Source of the DNA: Phenylobacterium sp.
GTDB taxonomy: Bacteria; Pseudomonadota; Alphaproteobacteria; Caulobacterales; Caulobacteraceae
DNA length: 36,369 nt
Assembly (NCBI RefSeq): GCF_028290885.1
Contig: NZ_JAQGIZ010000242.1
Location: 1 to 36,369 of the forward strand
Reading direction: 5' to 3'
Each line of letters begins with the position of its first letter. Position 1 is the first letter of the stretch. The notes below the pieces were generated by a model that was not told the DNA's origin, did not search any database, and saw nothing but the letters and a program-made list of their open reading frames with translations. The position numbers and the translations under genes are program-made. Below are positions 1 through 7,737 of the stretch, piece by piece.

Positions 1-2
1 AA

Positions 3-506
3 GAGTTCCGCAAGCGCGGCGTCCTGGTCCGCGCCTACTACTACACCGCCCTGGTGGAGAACGAGGAGTACTCGCCGATCCGGCCGCTGGTCGACTGGCT
101 GGACTACAACGGCTACCGGCTGGTGACCAAGGCGGCGCGCGAATACACCGACGGCCAGGGCCGCAAGCGCTGGCGCGGCGACATGGACGTCGAGATCGCC
201 GTCGACATGATGGAGATGGCGCAGTCCGCCGACCATCTGGTGCTGTTCTCCGGCGACGGGGACTTCCGGGCGCTGGTGGCCGCCGTGCAGCGGCGCGGCG
301 CGCGGGTGACGGTGGTCTCGACGGTGAAGTCGCAGCCGCCGATGGCCTCCGACGACCTGCGCCGCCAGGCCGACAACTTCGTGGACCTGGCCGACCTCTC
401 CGACATCATCGGCCGGCCATCGCGCCTGCCGCGGTTCATCCAGGAGAGCCGCACCGAACGCGAACGCCACCACGAGGACGAGCCGGAGGCCGATGCCGAG
501 GCCTGA
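3..506 (+). CDS. NYN-domain (LabA/DUF88-like) protein, 5' partial
   Basis: The reading frame is open from base 3, so the true start lies upstream of the window. A GTG at 54 is only an internal codon, because the sequence before it (EFRKRGVLVRAYYYTALVEN) continues the fold. The pattern is that of a NYN/PIN-like nuclease domain: an acidic stretch in RGDMDVEIAVDMM, then LVLFSGDGDFRALVAAVQRRG, where the SGDGDF acidic motif is the family's metal-binding hallmark, and a final VDLADL strand. The last 30 or so residues are charged and low in complexity. The stop overlaps the next gene by 14 bp, suggesting translational coupling with the uracil-DNA glycosylase. By family it is a putative metal-dependent RNase or nucleic-acid-binding protein; its substrate is unknown. 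Confidence 0.85.
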   Translation, partial: EFRKRGVLVRAYYYTALVENEEYSPIRPLVDWLDYNGYRLVTKAAREYTDGQGRKRWRGDMDVEIAVDMMEMAQSADHLVLFSGDGDFRALVAAVQRRGARVTVVSTVKSQPPMASDDLRRQADNFVDLADLSDIIGRPSRLPRFIQESRTERERHHEDEPEADAEA

Positions 507-1140
507 GCTGTCGCCGGAGCCGCCGCGCGACTGTCCGATCTGCCCGAGGCTGGTGGCCTACCGCGCCGCCAACGCGCAGGCCCATCCGGAGTGGTTCAAC
601 GGCCCCGCGCCCTCGTTCGGGGACGAGGAGGCGCGGCTGCTGGTGGCGGGTCTGGCGCCCGGCCGGCAGGGCGCGAACCGGACGGGCCGGCCGTTCACCG
701 GCGACCACGCCGGCTGGCTGCTCTACGCGACGCTCGCCAAGCTCGGCTTCGCCCGCGGAACCTACGACCCCAACGGCGACGACGACCTGCGGCTGGTCGA
801 CTGCATGATCACCAACGCGGTGCGCTGCGCCCCGCCTGGCAACAAGCCTGAGACCGGCGAAGAAGCGAGCTGCCGGCCGTTCCTGACCAACCGCATCGCC
901 GCCCTGCCCCGCCTGAAGGTGATCGTGACCCTGGGCGACGTCTCGCGGCGCAACGTGCTCCGGGCGCTGGGCCTGAAAGCCTCGGCGGGGGTCCCGGGCC
1001 ATGGCTCGGAGTTCCAGGCCGGGCCTTACGTGGTGCTGAACAGCTACCACTGCTCCCGGCTCAACACGAACACCGGCCGGCTGACGCCGCAGATGTTCGA
1101 GGCGGTATTCGAGCGGGCCAGGACCCTGCTGGACGGTTAG
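493..1140 (+). CDS. Uracil-DNA glycosylase, family 5 (UDGb)
   Basis: The protein has 215 aa, normal for the Fe-S uracil-DNA glycosylases. Motif A at about residues 53-71 contains GLAPGRQGANRTGRPFTGD; the GANRTGRPFTGD signature is that of family 5 (UDGb) rather than family 4. Motif B is SYHCSRLNTNTGRLT (184-198), with the catalytic-site histidine at 186. Four cysteines suit a [4Fe-4S] cluster: Cys14 and Cys17 (CPIC) with Cys112 and Cys127. The enzyme excises uracil, and in this family also hypoxanthine or other deaminated bases, in base excision repair. The ATG lies inside the end of the NYN gene. The stop codon overlaps the convergent ECF sigma stop in the four bases TTAG. Confidence 0.93.
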   Translation: MPRPELSPEPPRDCPICPRLVAYRAANAQAHPEWFNGPAPSFGDEEARLLVAGLAPGRQGANRTGRPFTGDHAGWLLYATLAKLGFARGTYDPNGDDDLRLVDCMITNAVRCAPPGNKPETGEEASCRPFLTNRIAALPRLKVIVTLGDVSRRNVLRALGLKASAGVPGHGSEFQAGPYVVLNSYHCSRLNTNTGRLTPQMFEAVFERARTLLDG

Positions 1141-2008
1141 AGCCGCACGACCGCCAGGTTCTCGGTCACGTAGCGGGCGTATCGGAAGTCGCGGATCGCC
1201 GCGATCCGCGCCCCGGCCCAGTCAAGCAGCACCACCCACAAGACTGCGCCGTCCGGGTCGGCCGGATCGCTGACCAGCAGCGCCGGGCGGCCCTCGGCCA
1301 GGCCCGGAGCGACGCGCCAATCCTCGACCTGGCTGTAGCGGGTGAAATAGTCGCTCACCTCCTTGCGCCCGGCGAGGCGGGTGCGGTTGGCGAGATCCAG
1401 GCGGACGTCCTCCGCCAATAGGGCGCGCAGGGCGTCGAAGTCGCGGGCGTTGAACCGGTCCGCGTAGGCTACGAGCCGCGAGCGATCCTCGGGCGAGAGA
1501 CTGCTCGCCGGGCCGTCCGGCGTCTCGGCGATGGTCCTCAGCCGGGACCGGCCGCGGTGCAGGGCGGCCTTCGCGGCCGGCAGGCTGACGTCGAGGATCT
1601 CCGTAGCCTCCGCCAGGGAATGGCCGAGGACGTCGATCAGCACGACGCAGGGGCGCTGGGCCGCGGGCAGGCAAAGCAGTGTCGCCAGGCTGGCCGCGGC
1701 CGCCACCCGCCGATCGGCGGCGGCCGGCGGCTCGCCCGGCTCGAGACGCGCCTGCAGGGCGGCCTGGCGCTTGCGCCGGCGAAGCACGTCCAGCGCGGCG
1801 TTGTGGGCGATCCGGTAGAGCCAGCTTTCCGGGCGCTCGACGACACCCGCGGCCGGCCAGGCTTCGATGGCCTTGGCGAGCGCCTCTTGGACGACATCCT
1901 CGCCCTCGAAGGCAGAGCCGACCATGCGGGGCAATACCGGTGCAGGCCGGGGCGCAGCTCGCCCATCAGCCGGGTCAGGGCGTGCGGCGGGGCGTTTCCA
2001 TCGGCCAT
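1137..2008 (-). CDS. ECF sigma factor with SnoaL-like C-terminal domain, apparent frameshift near 1930
   Basis: Two minus-strand frames together make one sigma-70 family protein. From the ATG at 2008 the first frame reads MADGNAPPHALTRLMGELRP and ends in GLHRYC. The second, open from about 1934, continues RMVGSAFEGEDVVQEALAKA, which is sigma region 2. One extra base at about 1930 would join them as RYCARMVGS. The second frame carries WLYRIAHNAALDVLRRRKRQ (region 2.4), then region 4 (SLAEATEILDVSLPAAKAAL), then a SnoaL/NTF2-like domain of about 120 residues ending RDFRYARYVTENLAVVRL. A TTG at 1934 is the only start for the second frame, and it would delete region 2.1. No anti-sigma gene is adjacent; in SnoaL-fused ECF factors the tail often controls activity. 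The stop overlaps that of the glycosylase gene. Confidence 0.8.
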
Positions 2009-2104
2009 TGGCGCTCCTCTTGTCCTGGGCCGCCCGCGGCGGCGCCCTGCCTATGACGACGCTCGGGGCTCAGAGGATTCGACAGCCGGACTTTTTCTTC
2101 GCCG

Positions 2105-2133
2105 GGAATCTTTTCGCGCAGGTCCGGCGTCAT
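2105..2133 (+). promoter_or_regulatory. Candidate ECF-type promoter for the ABM-domain gene
   Basis: GGAATC (2105-2110) is followed after 17 bp by CGTCAT (2128-2133). This is the general shape of ECF promoters: a GGAA-type -35, 16-17 bp, and a CGTC-type -10. It lies between the ECF sigma gene and the divergent ABM gene and would start transcription about 50 bases before that gene. That the neighbouring sigma factor reads it is inference. Confidence 0.4.
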
Positions 2134-2190
2134 GAACCCATCGGCATTGGTGCGCATCGGGCGCGCCGGCCGCGACAAGGGATCAGCATC

Positions 2191-2514
2191 ATGCAGAGGG
2201 TTACGTTGGTGCGCTACACGGCCAAGCCGGATCGCGCGGGCGAGAACGAGGCGCTGTCGCGCGCTGTGTTCGCCGAACTGCGGGCCAAGACGCCCGGACA
2301 TATCGGCTACGCGCTGTTCCGGGACGGAGCGGACTTCCTCCACCTGTTCGTCAACCTGCGGGACGAGGACGCCGGCCTGCTGACCGACCTCGATAGCTTC
2401 AAGGCGTTCGGCAAGGACAGCCAGGACCGCTGGGTTGCGCCGCCGGAGGTGAGCCGGTTCAACATGCAGCTCGTGGACTCCTACGGGTTCGAAGCCGCCA
2501 TGGCCGCGGCCTAA
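2191..2514 (+). CDS. Antibiotic-biosynthesis-monooxygenase (ABM) domain protein
   Basis: The protein has 107 aa and an open start MQRVTLVRYTAKPDRAGENE. The ATG at 2191 is chosen because upstream in-frame sequence is not protein-like and there is an AAGGGATC-like SD before it. The layout suits a dimeric ferredoxin-like ABM fold: an N-terminal strand, the ALSRAVFAELRAKTPGHIGY helix and strand, LFRDGADFLHLF, then a helical segment and a final strand. Relatives are small monooxygenases or haem-degradation-like proteins, but many have no known reaction. It is divergent from the ECF sigma gene and sits behind an ECF-like promoter, so it may be that sigma factor's target. Confidence 0.72.
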   Translation: MQRVTLVRYTAKPDRAGENEALSRAVFAELRAKTPGHIGYALFRDGADFLHLFVNLRDEDAGLLTDLDSFKAFGKDSQDRWVAPPEVSRFNMQLVDSYGFEAAMAAA

Positions 2515-2605
2515 ACCCCCGGTGGGCCGTGAGGCGATCGGGCGAAGCTTGCCAGCGACGTGCTTGCGGGTCTTAGCTCGAACGCCTCACGGTCCGGGGA
2601 CCAGT

Positions 2606-3634
2606 ATGATCTTCGAGCAGATCGCGACCGGCGGGTGCCAGTCCTACCTGGTGGGCTGCGAGGCCACCTGCGCGGCCGTGCTGATCGACCCGGAGCTCAG
2701 CCAGATCGACCACTACCGCGGGCTCTGCGCCCAGCACGGGCTTTCCGTGAAATACGTCGTCGACACCCACACCCACGCAGATCACTTCTCGGCGAGCCGC
2801 GAACTCGGCAAGGCGCTCGGCGTCCCGGTGGTGATGCACCGCCTGGCGCCGGCCCCCTACGCGGACCTGAGGCTCGACGACGGCGACATGCTGATCGCGG
2901 GCGAGCTGCGGCTGAAGGCGCTACACACGCCCGGACACACGCGCGATTCCATGAGCCTGGTCATGGGAGACCGGGTGTTCACCGGCGACGCGCTGCTGAT
3001 CGGCGGCACCGGGCGCACCGACCTGCCGACCGGCGACCCGCACCAGCTCTACGAGAGCCTGTTCGAGGGCTTGCTGAAGCTGCCACCGGAGACGCAGGTC
3101 TATCCGGCCCACGATTACAAAGGGCGCGGCCACTCCACCATCGGCGCCGAGATCGCGGACAATCCTCGGTTGCAGAAGACCGAGCGGGCCGAGTTCGTAG
3201 CGATGATGCAGGCGCTGGACCTCGCCGCGCCGACTCATCTGACCGAGGCGCTGCGCACCAATATGAGCGGCGGCAAGACGGTGGCGCAGCTCTTGTCGGA
3301 GGCGGCGGCGAAGGTGCCGTTCATGGCGCTGGCCGAACTCAACGCCCGGCTGGGCGGCAACAGCCGCGATCTCGTCATCCTCGACATCCGCGAGAAGGAC
3401 GCCTTCGACGCGGGCCATGTGCCCGGCGCCGTCCACCTGCCGCGCGGCCAGCTGGAGCTTAGGGTCAACAGCGCGCTGCCGGACCCGACGGTGCGCATCC
3501 TCACCTGCTGCGAGTTCGGCAAGATCTCGACCCTGGCGGCCGCCACCCTGCGCGAGCTGGGCTATGGCCGCGCGGTGGCGCTGGACGGCGGCATGAAGGC
3601 CTGGCGCGAGGCGGACTTCCCGCTGGAGAGCTAG
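2606..3634 (+). CDS. MBL-fold hydrolase fused to rhodanese (persulfide dioxygenase-like)
   Basis: The protein has 342 aa from the ATG at 2606, which follows a GGGGA SD. Residues 1-200 are a metallo-beta-lactamase domain with metal ligands in THTHADH (His55, His57, Asp59, His60), His111 (HTPGHT), Asp128 (FTGDALLIGGTGRTD) and His169 (PAHDY). This pattern is that of ETHE1/BLH-type persulfide dioxygenases. Residues about 240-342 are a rhodanese domain (ILDIREKDAFDAGHVPGAVH) with Cys302 in CEFGKIS at the active-site loop. The usual Arg of CxxGxRS is Ile here, so sulfur-transfer chemistry may be altered. Its role is probably glutathione persulfide oxidation in sulfide detoxification. It is convergent with the NADH dehydrogenase gene, and the stops share CTAG. 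Confidence 0.85.
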   Translation: MIFEQIATGGCQSYLVGCEATCAAVLIDPELSQIDHYRGLCAQHGLSVKYVVDTHTHADHFSASRELGKALGVPVVMHRLAPAPYADLRLDDGDMLIAGELRLKALHTPGHTRDSMSLVMGDRVFTGDALLIGGTGRTDLPTGDPHQLYESLFEGLLKLPPETQVYPAHDYKGRGHSTIGAEIADNPRLQKTERAEFVAMMQALDLAAPTHLTEALRTNMSGGKTVAQLLSEAAAKVPFMALAELNARLGGNSRDLVILDIREKDAFDAGHVPGAVHLPRGQLELRVNSALPDPTVRILTCCEFGKISTLAAATLRELGYGRAVALDGGMKAWREADFPLES

Positions 3635-4899
3635 GCGCCGGTGATCAGCCGCGCGCCGCGGTGGTAGGTGACGTAGCTCCACAGCCAGTCCAGCGCGACG
3701 AAGAAGCGGGCGCGCAGCCCGACCAGGAAATAGACGTGGATGAAGCCCCAGAACAGCCAGCCGAGCAGGCCGGTTAGCTCGATGCGACCCAGTTTCACCA
3801 CTGCCGCGCCGCGGCCGATGGTGGCGAGGTCGCCGGCGTGCCGATAGCGGAACGCCGGCGGCGGCGGCCGTCCGGACAGGCGGGCGGCGATCACGTGGCC
3901 GACGTAGCCGCCCATCTGCTTGGCGGCCGGGGCGATACCGGGGACGGGCTGACCGTCCGGCGAGGCCACGGCCGCGCCGTCGCCGACGACGAAGATGTCC
4001 GGATGCCCGGGCAGCGACAGGTCCGGCGCCACCTCCACCCGCCCGGCCCGGTCGTGCTCGCCGGGAAGACCGGCCACCAGCGCCGCGGCCCTGACGCCGG
4101 CGCCCCACAGGACCGTCGCTGCGTCGATCCGCCCATCCTCGAGCGTGACGCCGGCCGCATCGATGTCCACCACCATGGCGTTGGTCCTGACATCGACCCC
4201 GTAGCGGGCCAGTCGGCGCGCGGCCTCTGCGGCCAGGTTTTCGGGAAAGGTCGGCAGGATGCGCGGCCCCGCCTCGACCAGCACGATGCGGGCCATGGCC
4301 GGATCGATGTGGCGGAACTCCGACTTGAGGGCGTCGCGGGCGATCTCGGCGATCGAGCCCGCCAGCTCGACCCCGGTCGGTCCCCCGCCGACCACCACGA
4401 AGGTGGTGAGCTCGGGCCCCGCCCTGCCCTTGCCGGCCAGCTCGGCGCGCTCGAACGCCGAGAGGATCCGCCGGCGGATGTCGAGCGCATCCTCGAGGCT
4501 CTTCAGGCCAGGCGCGAAGACCGCCCAGTCGTCGTGGCCGAAATAGGAGTGCGCGGCGCCCGCGGCGATCACCAACTGGTCATAGGCGACGGGCCCGGCG
4601 TCGGTCAGCACCTCATGCGCGGCAGGATCGACGCCCGTCACCCGGCTCATCAGCACCTGGGCGTTGGCCTGGGTCTTCAGCAGGTTCCGGATCGGCCAGG
4701 CGATCGCGGCCGGCGACAGGGCCGCCGTCGCCACCTGATAGAGCAAGGGCTGGAAGGTGTGATGGTTCTTCGTGTCGATGACCACCACCTCGGCCGCGGC
4801 ATGCGCCAGGGCGCGCGCCGCCTCGAGGCCACCGAAGCCGGCGCCGACGATCACTACCCGAGGCCCGCTCGCGGCCGTGCTGGCCGCCGGCTGTCCCAT
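3631..4899 (-). CDS. ndh: Type II NADH dehydrogenase (NDH-2), FAD-dependent
   Basis: The 422-aa protein starts at the ATG at 4899, after a GGAGGGG SD about 7 bases upstream. The N-terminus has the FAD Rossmann motif VVIVGAGFGG (residues 15-24). NHHTFQPLLYQVATAALSPA is the characteristic NDH-2 quinone/FAD-site sequence. A second dinucleotide motif, FVVVGGGPTGVELAGSIAE, binds NADH. The C-terminal 60 residues (GLLGWLFWGFIHVYFLVGL) form the amphipathic membrane anchor. It passes electrons from NADH to quinone without pumping protons. The quinone-site signature argues against sulfide:quinone reductase, despite the sulfur-related neighbour. The upstream inverted repeat at 4938-4957 may regulate it. 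Confidence 0.9.
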   Translation of the reverse strand: MGQPAASTAASGPRVVIVGAGFGGLEAARALAHAAAEVVVIDTKNHHTFQPLLYQVATAALSPAAIAWPIRNLLKTQANAQVLMSRVTGVDPAAHEVLTDAGPVAYDQLVIAAGAAHSYFGHDDWAVFAPGLKSLEDALDIRRRILSAFERAELAGKGRAGPELTTFVVVGGGPTGVELAGSIAEIARDALKSEFRHIDPAMARIVLVEAGPRILPTFPENLAAEAARRLARYGVDVRTNAMVVDIDAAGVTLEDGRIDAATVLWGAGVRAAALVAGLPGEHDRAGRVEVAPDLSLPGHPDIFVVGDGAAVASPDGQPVPGIAPAAKQMGGYVGHVIAARLSGRPPPPAFRYRHAGDLATIGRGAAVVKLGRIELTGLLGWLFWGFIHVYFLVGLRARFFVALDWLWSYVTYHRGARLITGA

Positions 4900-4937
4900 C
4901 TGCGTTCCCCTCCGGCCCACAGCCTCTCTTATAGAAC

Positions 4938-4957
4938 CGAGACGGACCGCCGTCTCG
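4938..4957. promoter_or_regulatory. Inverted repeat upstream of ndh, candidate operator
   Basis: CGAGACGG-ACCG-CCGTCTCG is a perfect 8-bp inverted repeat with a 4-base centre, in the ndh/DUF1326 spacer. Read toward ndh, a TATAAG-like -10 lies just downstream (about 4929-4934), so the repeat would cover the -35 region. It could also be a 5'-UTR hairpin if transcription starts further upstream. Confidence 0.4.
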
Positions 4958-5061
4958 CCGGGTCCGGTGGCTTGCATAGGTTCGTAGATCGGTGTTCTTT
5001 GACGTCAGGCGGCGCCGGCCGCAACAGGCCATGGATCCCCAGCCGCTTCACGGAGGGCCCC

Positions 5062-5706
5062 ATGACGCCTTGGGAGATCAAAGGCCGGGAACTGGTCAAC
5101 TGCACCTGCGAATACGGCTGCAATTGCCAATTCAACGGGCTGCCGGACAAGGGCCACTGCTACGCGGTGGCCGGGATCATCGTCGATCAGGGGCATTTCG
5201 GCGACACGCGCCTGGACGGACTGCGGCTCGCCGCCATCTTCAAATGGCCGCGGGCGATCCACGAGGGTAACGGCGAAGCGATCGCCTTCGTCGAGCAGGC
5301 CGCGGATGAGGCCCAGCGCGAGGGGCTGCTGCGCATCATGACCGGGCAGGACACCGCGCCGTTCGCCACCATGTTCGCGGTCTACGCCTCCACCGTCACC
5401 AAGATGCACGCCCCGGTGTTCACCGATATCGACATCGAGCTGGATGTGGAGGGCCGCAAGGGCCGGGTGTTCATCAAGGACTACATCGAGACCACCGGGC
5501 GGCCGATCCGCAACCCCGTGTCCGGCGCCGAGAGCCGGGCGGAAATCGTCCTGCCGGACGGGTTCGAATACGAGGTCGCGGAGATCGGCAGCGCTTCGAG
5601 CCGCACCGAGGGCCCGGTGCGCGTGGAGATCGACGACAAGTACGGCCAGTTCGCCCACCTGCACCTCAACAACAACGGCGTCGTGCGCTCCCGCGCTGCG
5701 GCTTGA
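5062..5706 (+). CDS. DUF1326 domain protein
   Basis: The protein has 214 aa from the ATG at 5062, with a CGGAGGG SD. Near the N-terminus is a tight cysteine cluster, CTCEYGCNCQF (Cys14, 16, 20, 22, spacing CxCxxxCxC), the conserved feature of DUF1326 and a likely metal- or redox-active site. The rest is soluble alpha/beta with no signal peptide or membrane segment. DUF1326 genes often sit next to DUF2182 membrane-protein genes, as here, where the next gene starts 11 bases after this stop. The biochemical role is not established. The pair may handle a metal such as copper, which is inference from the Cys and Met motifs. Confidence 0.85.
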   Translation: MTPWEIKGRELVNCTCEYGCNCQFNGLPDKGHCYAVAGIIVDQGHFGDTRLDGLRLAAIFKWPRAIHEGNGEAIAFVEQAADEAQREGLLRIMTGQDTAPFATMFAVYASTVTKMHAPVFTDIDIELDVEGRKGRVFIKDYIETTGRPIRNPVSGAESRAEIVLPDGFEYEVAEIGSASSRTEGPVRVEIDDKYGQFAHLHLNNNGVVRSRAAA

Positions 5707-5716
5707 GGTGGCCCGC

Positions 5717-6535
5717 GTGGATCAGGCGCCACTCGTCGAAGGCCTGCTGAGGCGCGATCGCGTGATCACCGTCGCCGCGCTCGGCGTGCTGTGTGCGCTG
5801 GCCTGGTTCTACCTGCTCAAGGGGGCTGGGCTCGGCGCGGTCGCCGACGACATGGCCGGCATGGACATGACGGGCATGGCGAGCGGTGGCGCCGAGGCGC
5901 ATCCGCAGGCCTGGAGCGCGGGCTTCTGGGCTCTGAGCGCCGGTATGTGGTGGACCATGATGGTGGCGATGATGGTCCCGAGCGCGGCGCCCACGATCCT
6001 GCTCTACGGCCAGGTGCAGCGGCGGGCTTTGGCGCAGGGTCAGTCCGCCGAGCTGGCGCCGATCGGGGTTTTCGCCGCGGGCTATCTGCTGGTCTGGCTG
6101 GGCTTCTCGCTGCTCGCCGTGCTGGCGCAGTGGTTTTTGCAGCGGAATGGGCTGATTTCGCCGTCCGGGATGGCGTCACAGAGCCGGTGGTTGTCCGCGA
6201 GCGTGCTGATCGGGGCGGGGCTCTACCAGCTCTCGCCGTTTCAGAATGCCTGCCTCAGTCATTGCAGGTCGCCGGCGGCGTTCCTGTCGCGGCACTGGCA
6301 GGCGGGGCCTTGGGGCGCGCTGCGGCTGGGCGTCCTCCACGGCGCCTATTGTGTCGGCTGCTGCTGGATGCTGATGGCGCTATTGTTCGTCGGGGGCGTC
6401 ATGAACCTGGCCTGGGTTGCAGCGCTGACCCTGCTGATCATGGCCCAGAAACTCCTGCCCGGCGGGCAGTGGGTCGGCCGCGTCTGTGGCGTGGCGCTGC
6501 TGGCGTGGGGCGTCGCGGTGATCTTCCGGGCCTGA
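5717..6535 (+). CDS. DUF2182 integral membrane protein (putative metal-binding)
   Basis: The 272-aa protein starts at the GTG at 5717, chosen over the GTG at 5708 because GAGGTGG (5705-5711) then stands as its SD. There are about six hydrophobic segments: residues 16-34, then after a loop MWWTMMVAMMVPSAAP (77-92), and four more toward the C-terminus. The first periplasmic loop is Met-rich (DDMAGMDMTGM, about 44-54). The loop sequences CLSHCRSP and AYCVGCCWM carry further Cys/His. These are the hallmarks of DUF2182, described as a predicted metal-binding membrane family. It is co-transcribed with the DUF1326 gene. Substrate and direction of transport, if any, are unknown. Confidence 0.85.
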   Translation: MDQAPLVEGLLRRDRVITVAALGVLCALAWFYLLKGAGLGAVADDMAGMDMTGMASGGAEAHPQAWSAGFWALSAGMWWTMMVAMMVPSAAPTILLYGQVQRRALAQGQSAELAPIGVFAAGYLLVWLGFSLLAVLAQWFLQRNGLISPSGMASQSRWLSASVLIGAGLYQLSPFQNACLSHCRSPAAFLSRHWQAGPWGALRLGVLHGAYCVGCCWMLMALLFVGGVMNLAWVAALTLLIMAQKLLPGGQWVGRVCGVALLAWGVAVIFRA

Positions 6536-6550
6536 CGCAGGCGAGGCCCC

Positions 6551-7276
6551 TCAGCGCCAGTAGTGGTAGCGCCATACGGGCATGAAGCCGGCGCGGCGGT
6601 AGATGGCGCGGGCGGGGTTGGCTTCCTCGACCTGCAGGAAGACCTGGCTGACCCCGCGGGCCTGGGCGGCGCGGCCGAGGGCGGCGAGGATGGCGCTGGC
6701 GAGGCCCTTGCCGCGGTGGGCGGGCGCGGTGCGCATGCCATGGATCCCGGCCCAGCGGGCGCCGAAGCTCATGACGCCGACGGCCTGGGTCTCGCCGCCC
6801 TCGCCGGCCGCGCCATAGACCGCGTCGGGCGAGCAGGTCAGCGCCGCGACGCGGTGCGCGCCGTCCGCGGGATCGAATCCCTCGCCCAGGAAGACCGCGC
6901 CCCAAGCGTCGTCGGGCTTGTTCAAGACCCTCGCCGAACCCTCTGAAAAGGCAGCGAGTTGCGCGATGGAGCCGGTCTTGAAGACGGTCGGCTGCTGGGC
7001 GCTGAAGCCGCGGCGGGCGAGCTCGGCGCAGACCGGCTGCAGGGACGGGACGTCGGCCATGCGGAAAGCCGGCTTCAGGCCGCGGTCGCGATAAACGGCC
7101 TCGATCTCGCCGAGGGCGTCGGGCCCGACGTCGTGGCTGAGCGGGACGGCGCTCTTGGCGCGTCCAATGGTCCCGTTGTCCAGGGGGACCAGCCAGCCAC
7201 CGATCTCCAGGGTCTGCGGCGGGGCGACGGCGGCGACCGTATCGCGCTCAAGGGCCCCAATCTCGCTGGCGTCCAA
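6551..7276 (-). CDS. GNAT family N-acetyltransferase
   Basis: The protein has 241 aa. The start is a TTG at 7276, one base after the smpB stop (TGAGTTG), with a GGGAGAAGGG SD inside the end of smpB. The last 100 residues carry GNAT motif A, IHGMRTAPAHRGKGLASAIL (the RGKGLA acetyl-CoA pyrophosphate loop), followed by FLQVEEANPARAIYRRAGFM. The N-terminal half resembles the degenerate first half of tandem GNAT proteins. The substrate is not predictable from sequence. It is the last gene of the dapA-smpB run. Confidence 0.85.
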   Translation of the reverse strand: MDASEIGALERDTVAAVAPPQTLEIGGWLVPLDNGTIGRAKSAVPLSHDVGPDALGEIEAVYRDRGLKPAFRMADVPSLQPVCAELARRGFSAQQPTVFKTGSIAQLAAFSEGSARVLNKPDDAWGAVFLGEGFDPADGAHRVAALTCSPDAVYGAAGEGGETQAVGVMSFGARWAGIHGMRTAPAHRGKGLASAILAALGRAAQARGVSQVFLQVEEANPARAIYRRAGFMPVWRYHYWR

Positions 7277-7277
7277 C

Positions 7278-7736
7278 TCAGCCCTTCTCCCGCATGAGCC
7301 GGGCCTTGTCCCGCTGCCAGTCGCGCGCGGCGGTGGTTTCGCGCTTGTCGTGCTCCTTCTTGCCCTTGGCCAGCGCCACCTCGAGCTTGGCCAGACCCCG
7401 GTCGCTCCAGAACAGCTTGGTCGGGATGATCGTGCGGCCCTCGCGCTGCACCGCGCCGATCAGGCGGTCGATCTCCTTGCGCTTCAGGAGCAGCTTCCGC
7501 GGGCGGCGCGGGTCGTGGTTGAAGTGCGGGCCGGCCTGCGCGTAGGGCGGGATGTCGGCGTTGACGAGCACGATCTCGTCGCCCTCCACCGCCGCATAGC
7601 TCTCGGCGATGTTGGCGCGGCCGTTGCGCAGCGACTTCACCTCGGAACCGGTCAGCGCGAGGCCCGCCTCGAAGGTCTGTTCCAGGAAGTAGTCGAACCG
7701 CGCGCGGCGGTTCTCGGCGATGGTCTTGCCGGCCAT
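7278..7736 (-). CDS. smpB: SsrA-binding protein SmpB
   Basis: The protein has 152 aa, normal length. It is recognised by [38 protein letters not shown], and the basic C-terminal tail ([20 protein letters not shown]) that enters the mRNA channel of the stalled ribosome. SmpB brings tmRNA to stalled ribosomes for trans-translation. It lies one base after the dapA stop and one base before the GNAT start, so the three are almost certainly co-transcribed. The dapA-smpB order is common in Caulobacterales and related alphaproteobacteria. No tmRNA gene is visible in the window. Confidence 0.97.
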   Translation of the reverse strand: MAGKTIAENRRARFDYFLEQTFEAGLALTGSEVKSLRNGRANIAESYAAVEGDEIVLVNADIPPYAQAGPHFNHDPRRPRKLLLKRKEIDRLIGAVQREGRTIIPTKLFWSDRGLAKLEVALAKGKKEHDKRETTAARDWQRDKARLMREKG

Positions 7737-7737
7737 A

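Noticed and set aside
3631-4899. Sulfide:quinone oxidoreductase
   Set aside because: The NHHTFQPLLYQVATAALSPA motif and the C-terminal anchor are those of NDH-2; redox Cys residues of SQR are missing.
3838-5706. A 622-codon open frame running antisense to ndh and into DUF1326
   Set aside because: The first part has no domain and mirrors ndh codons; only the DUF1326 part from 5062 has an SD and a family. It is a GC-rich shadow.
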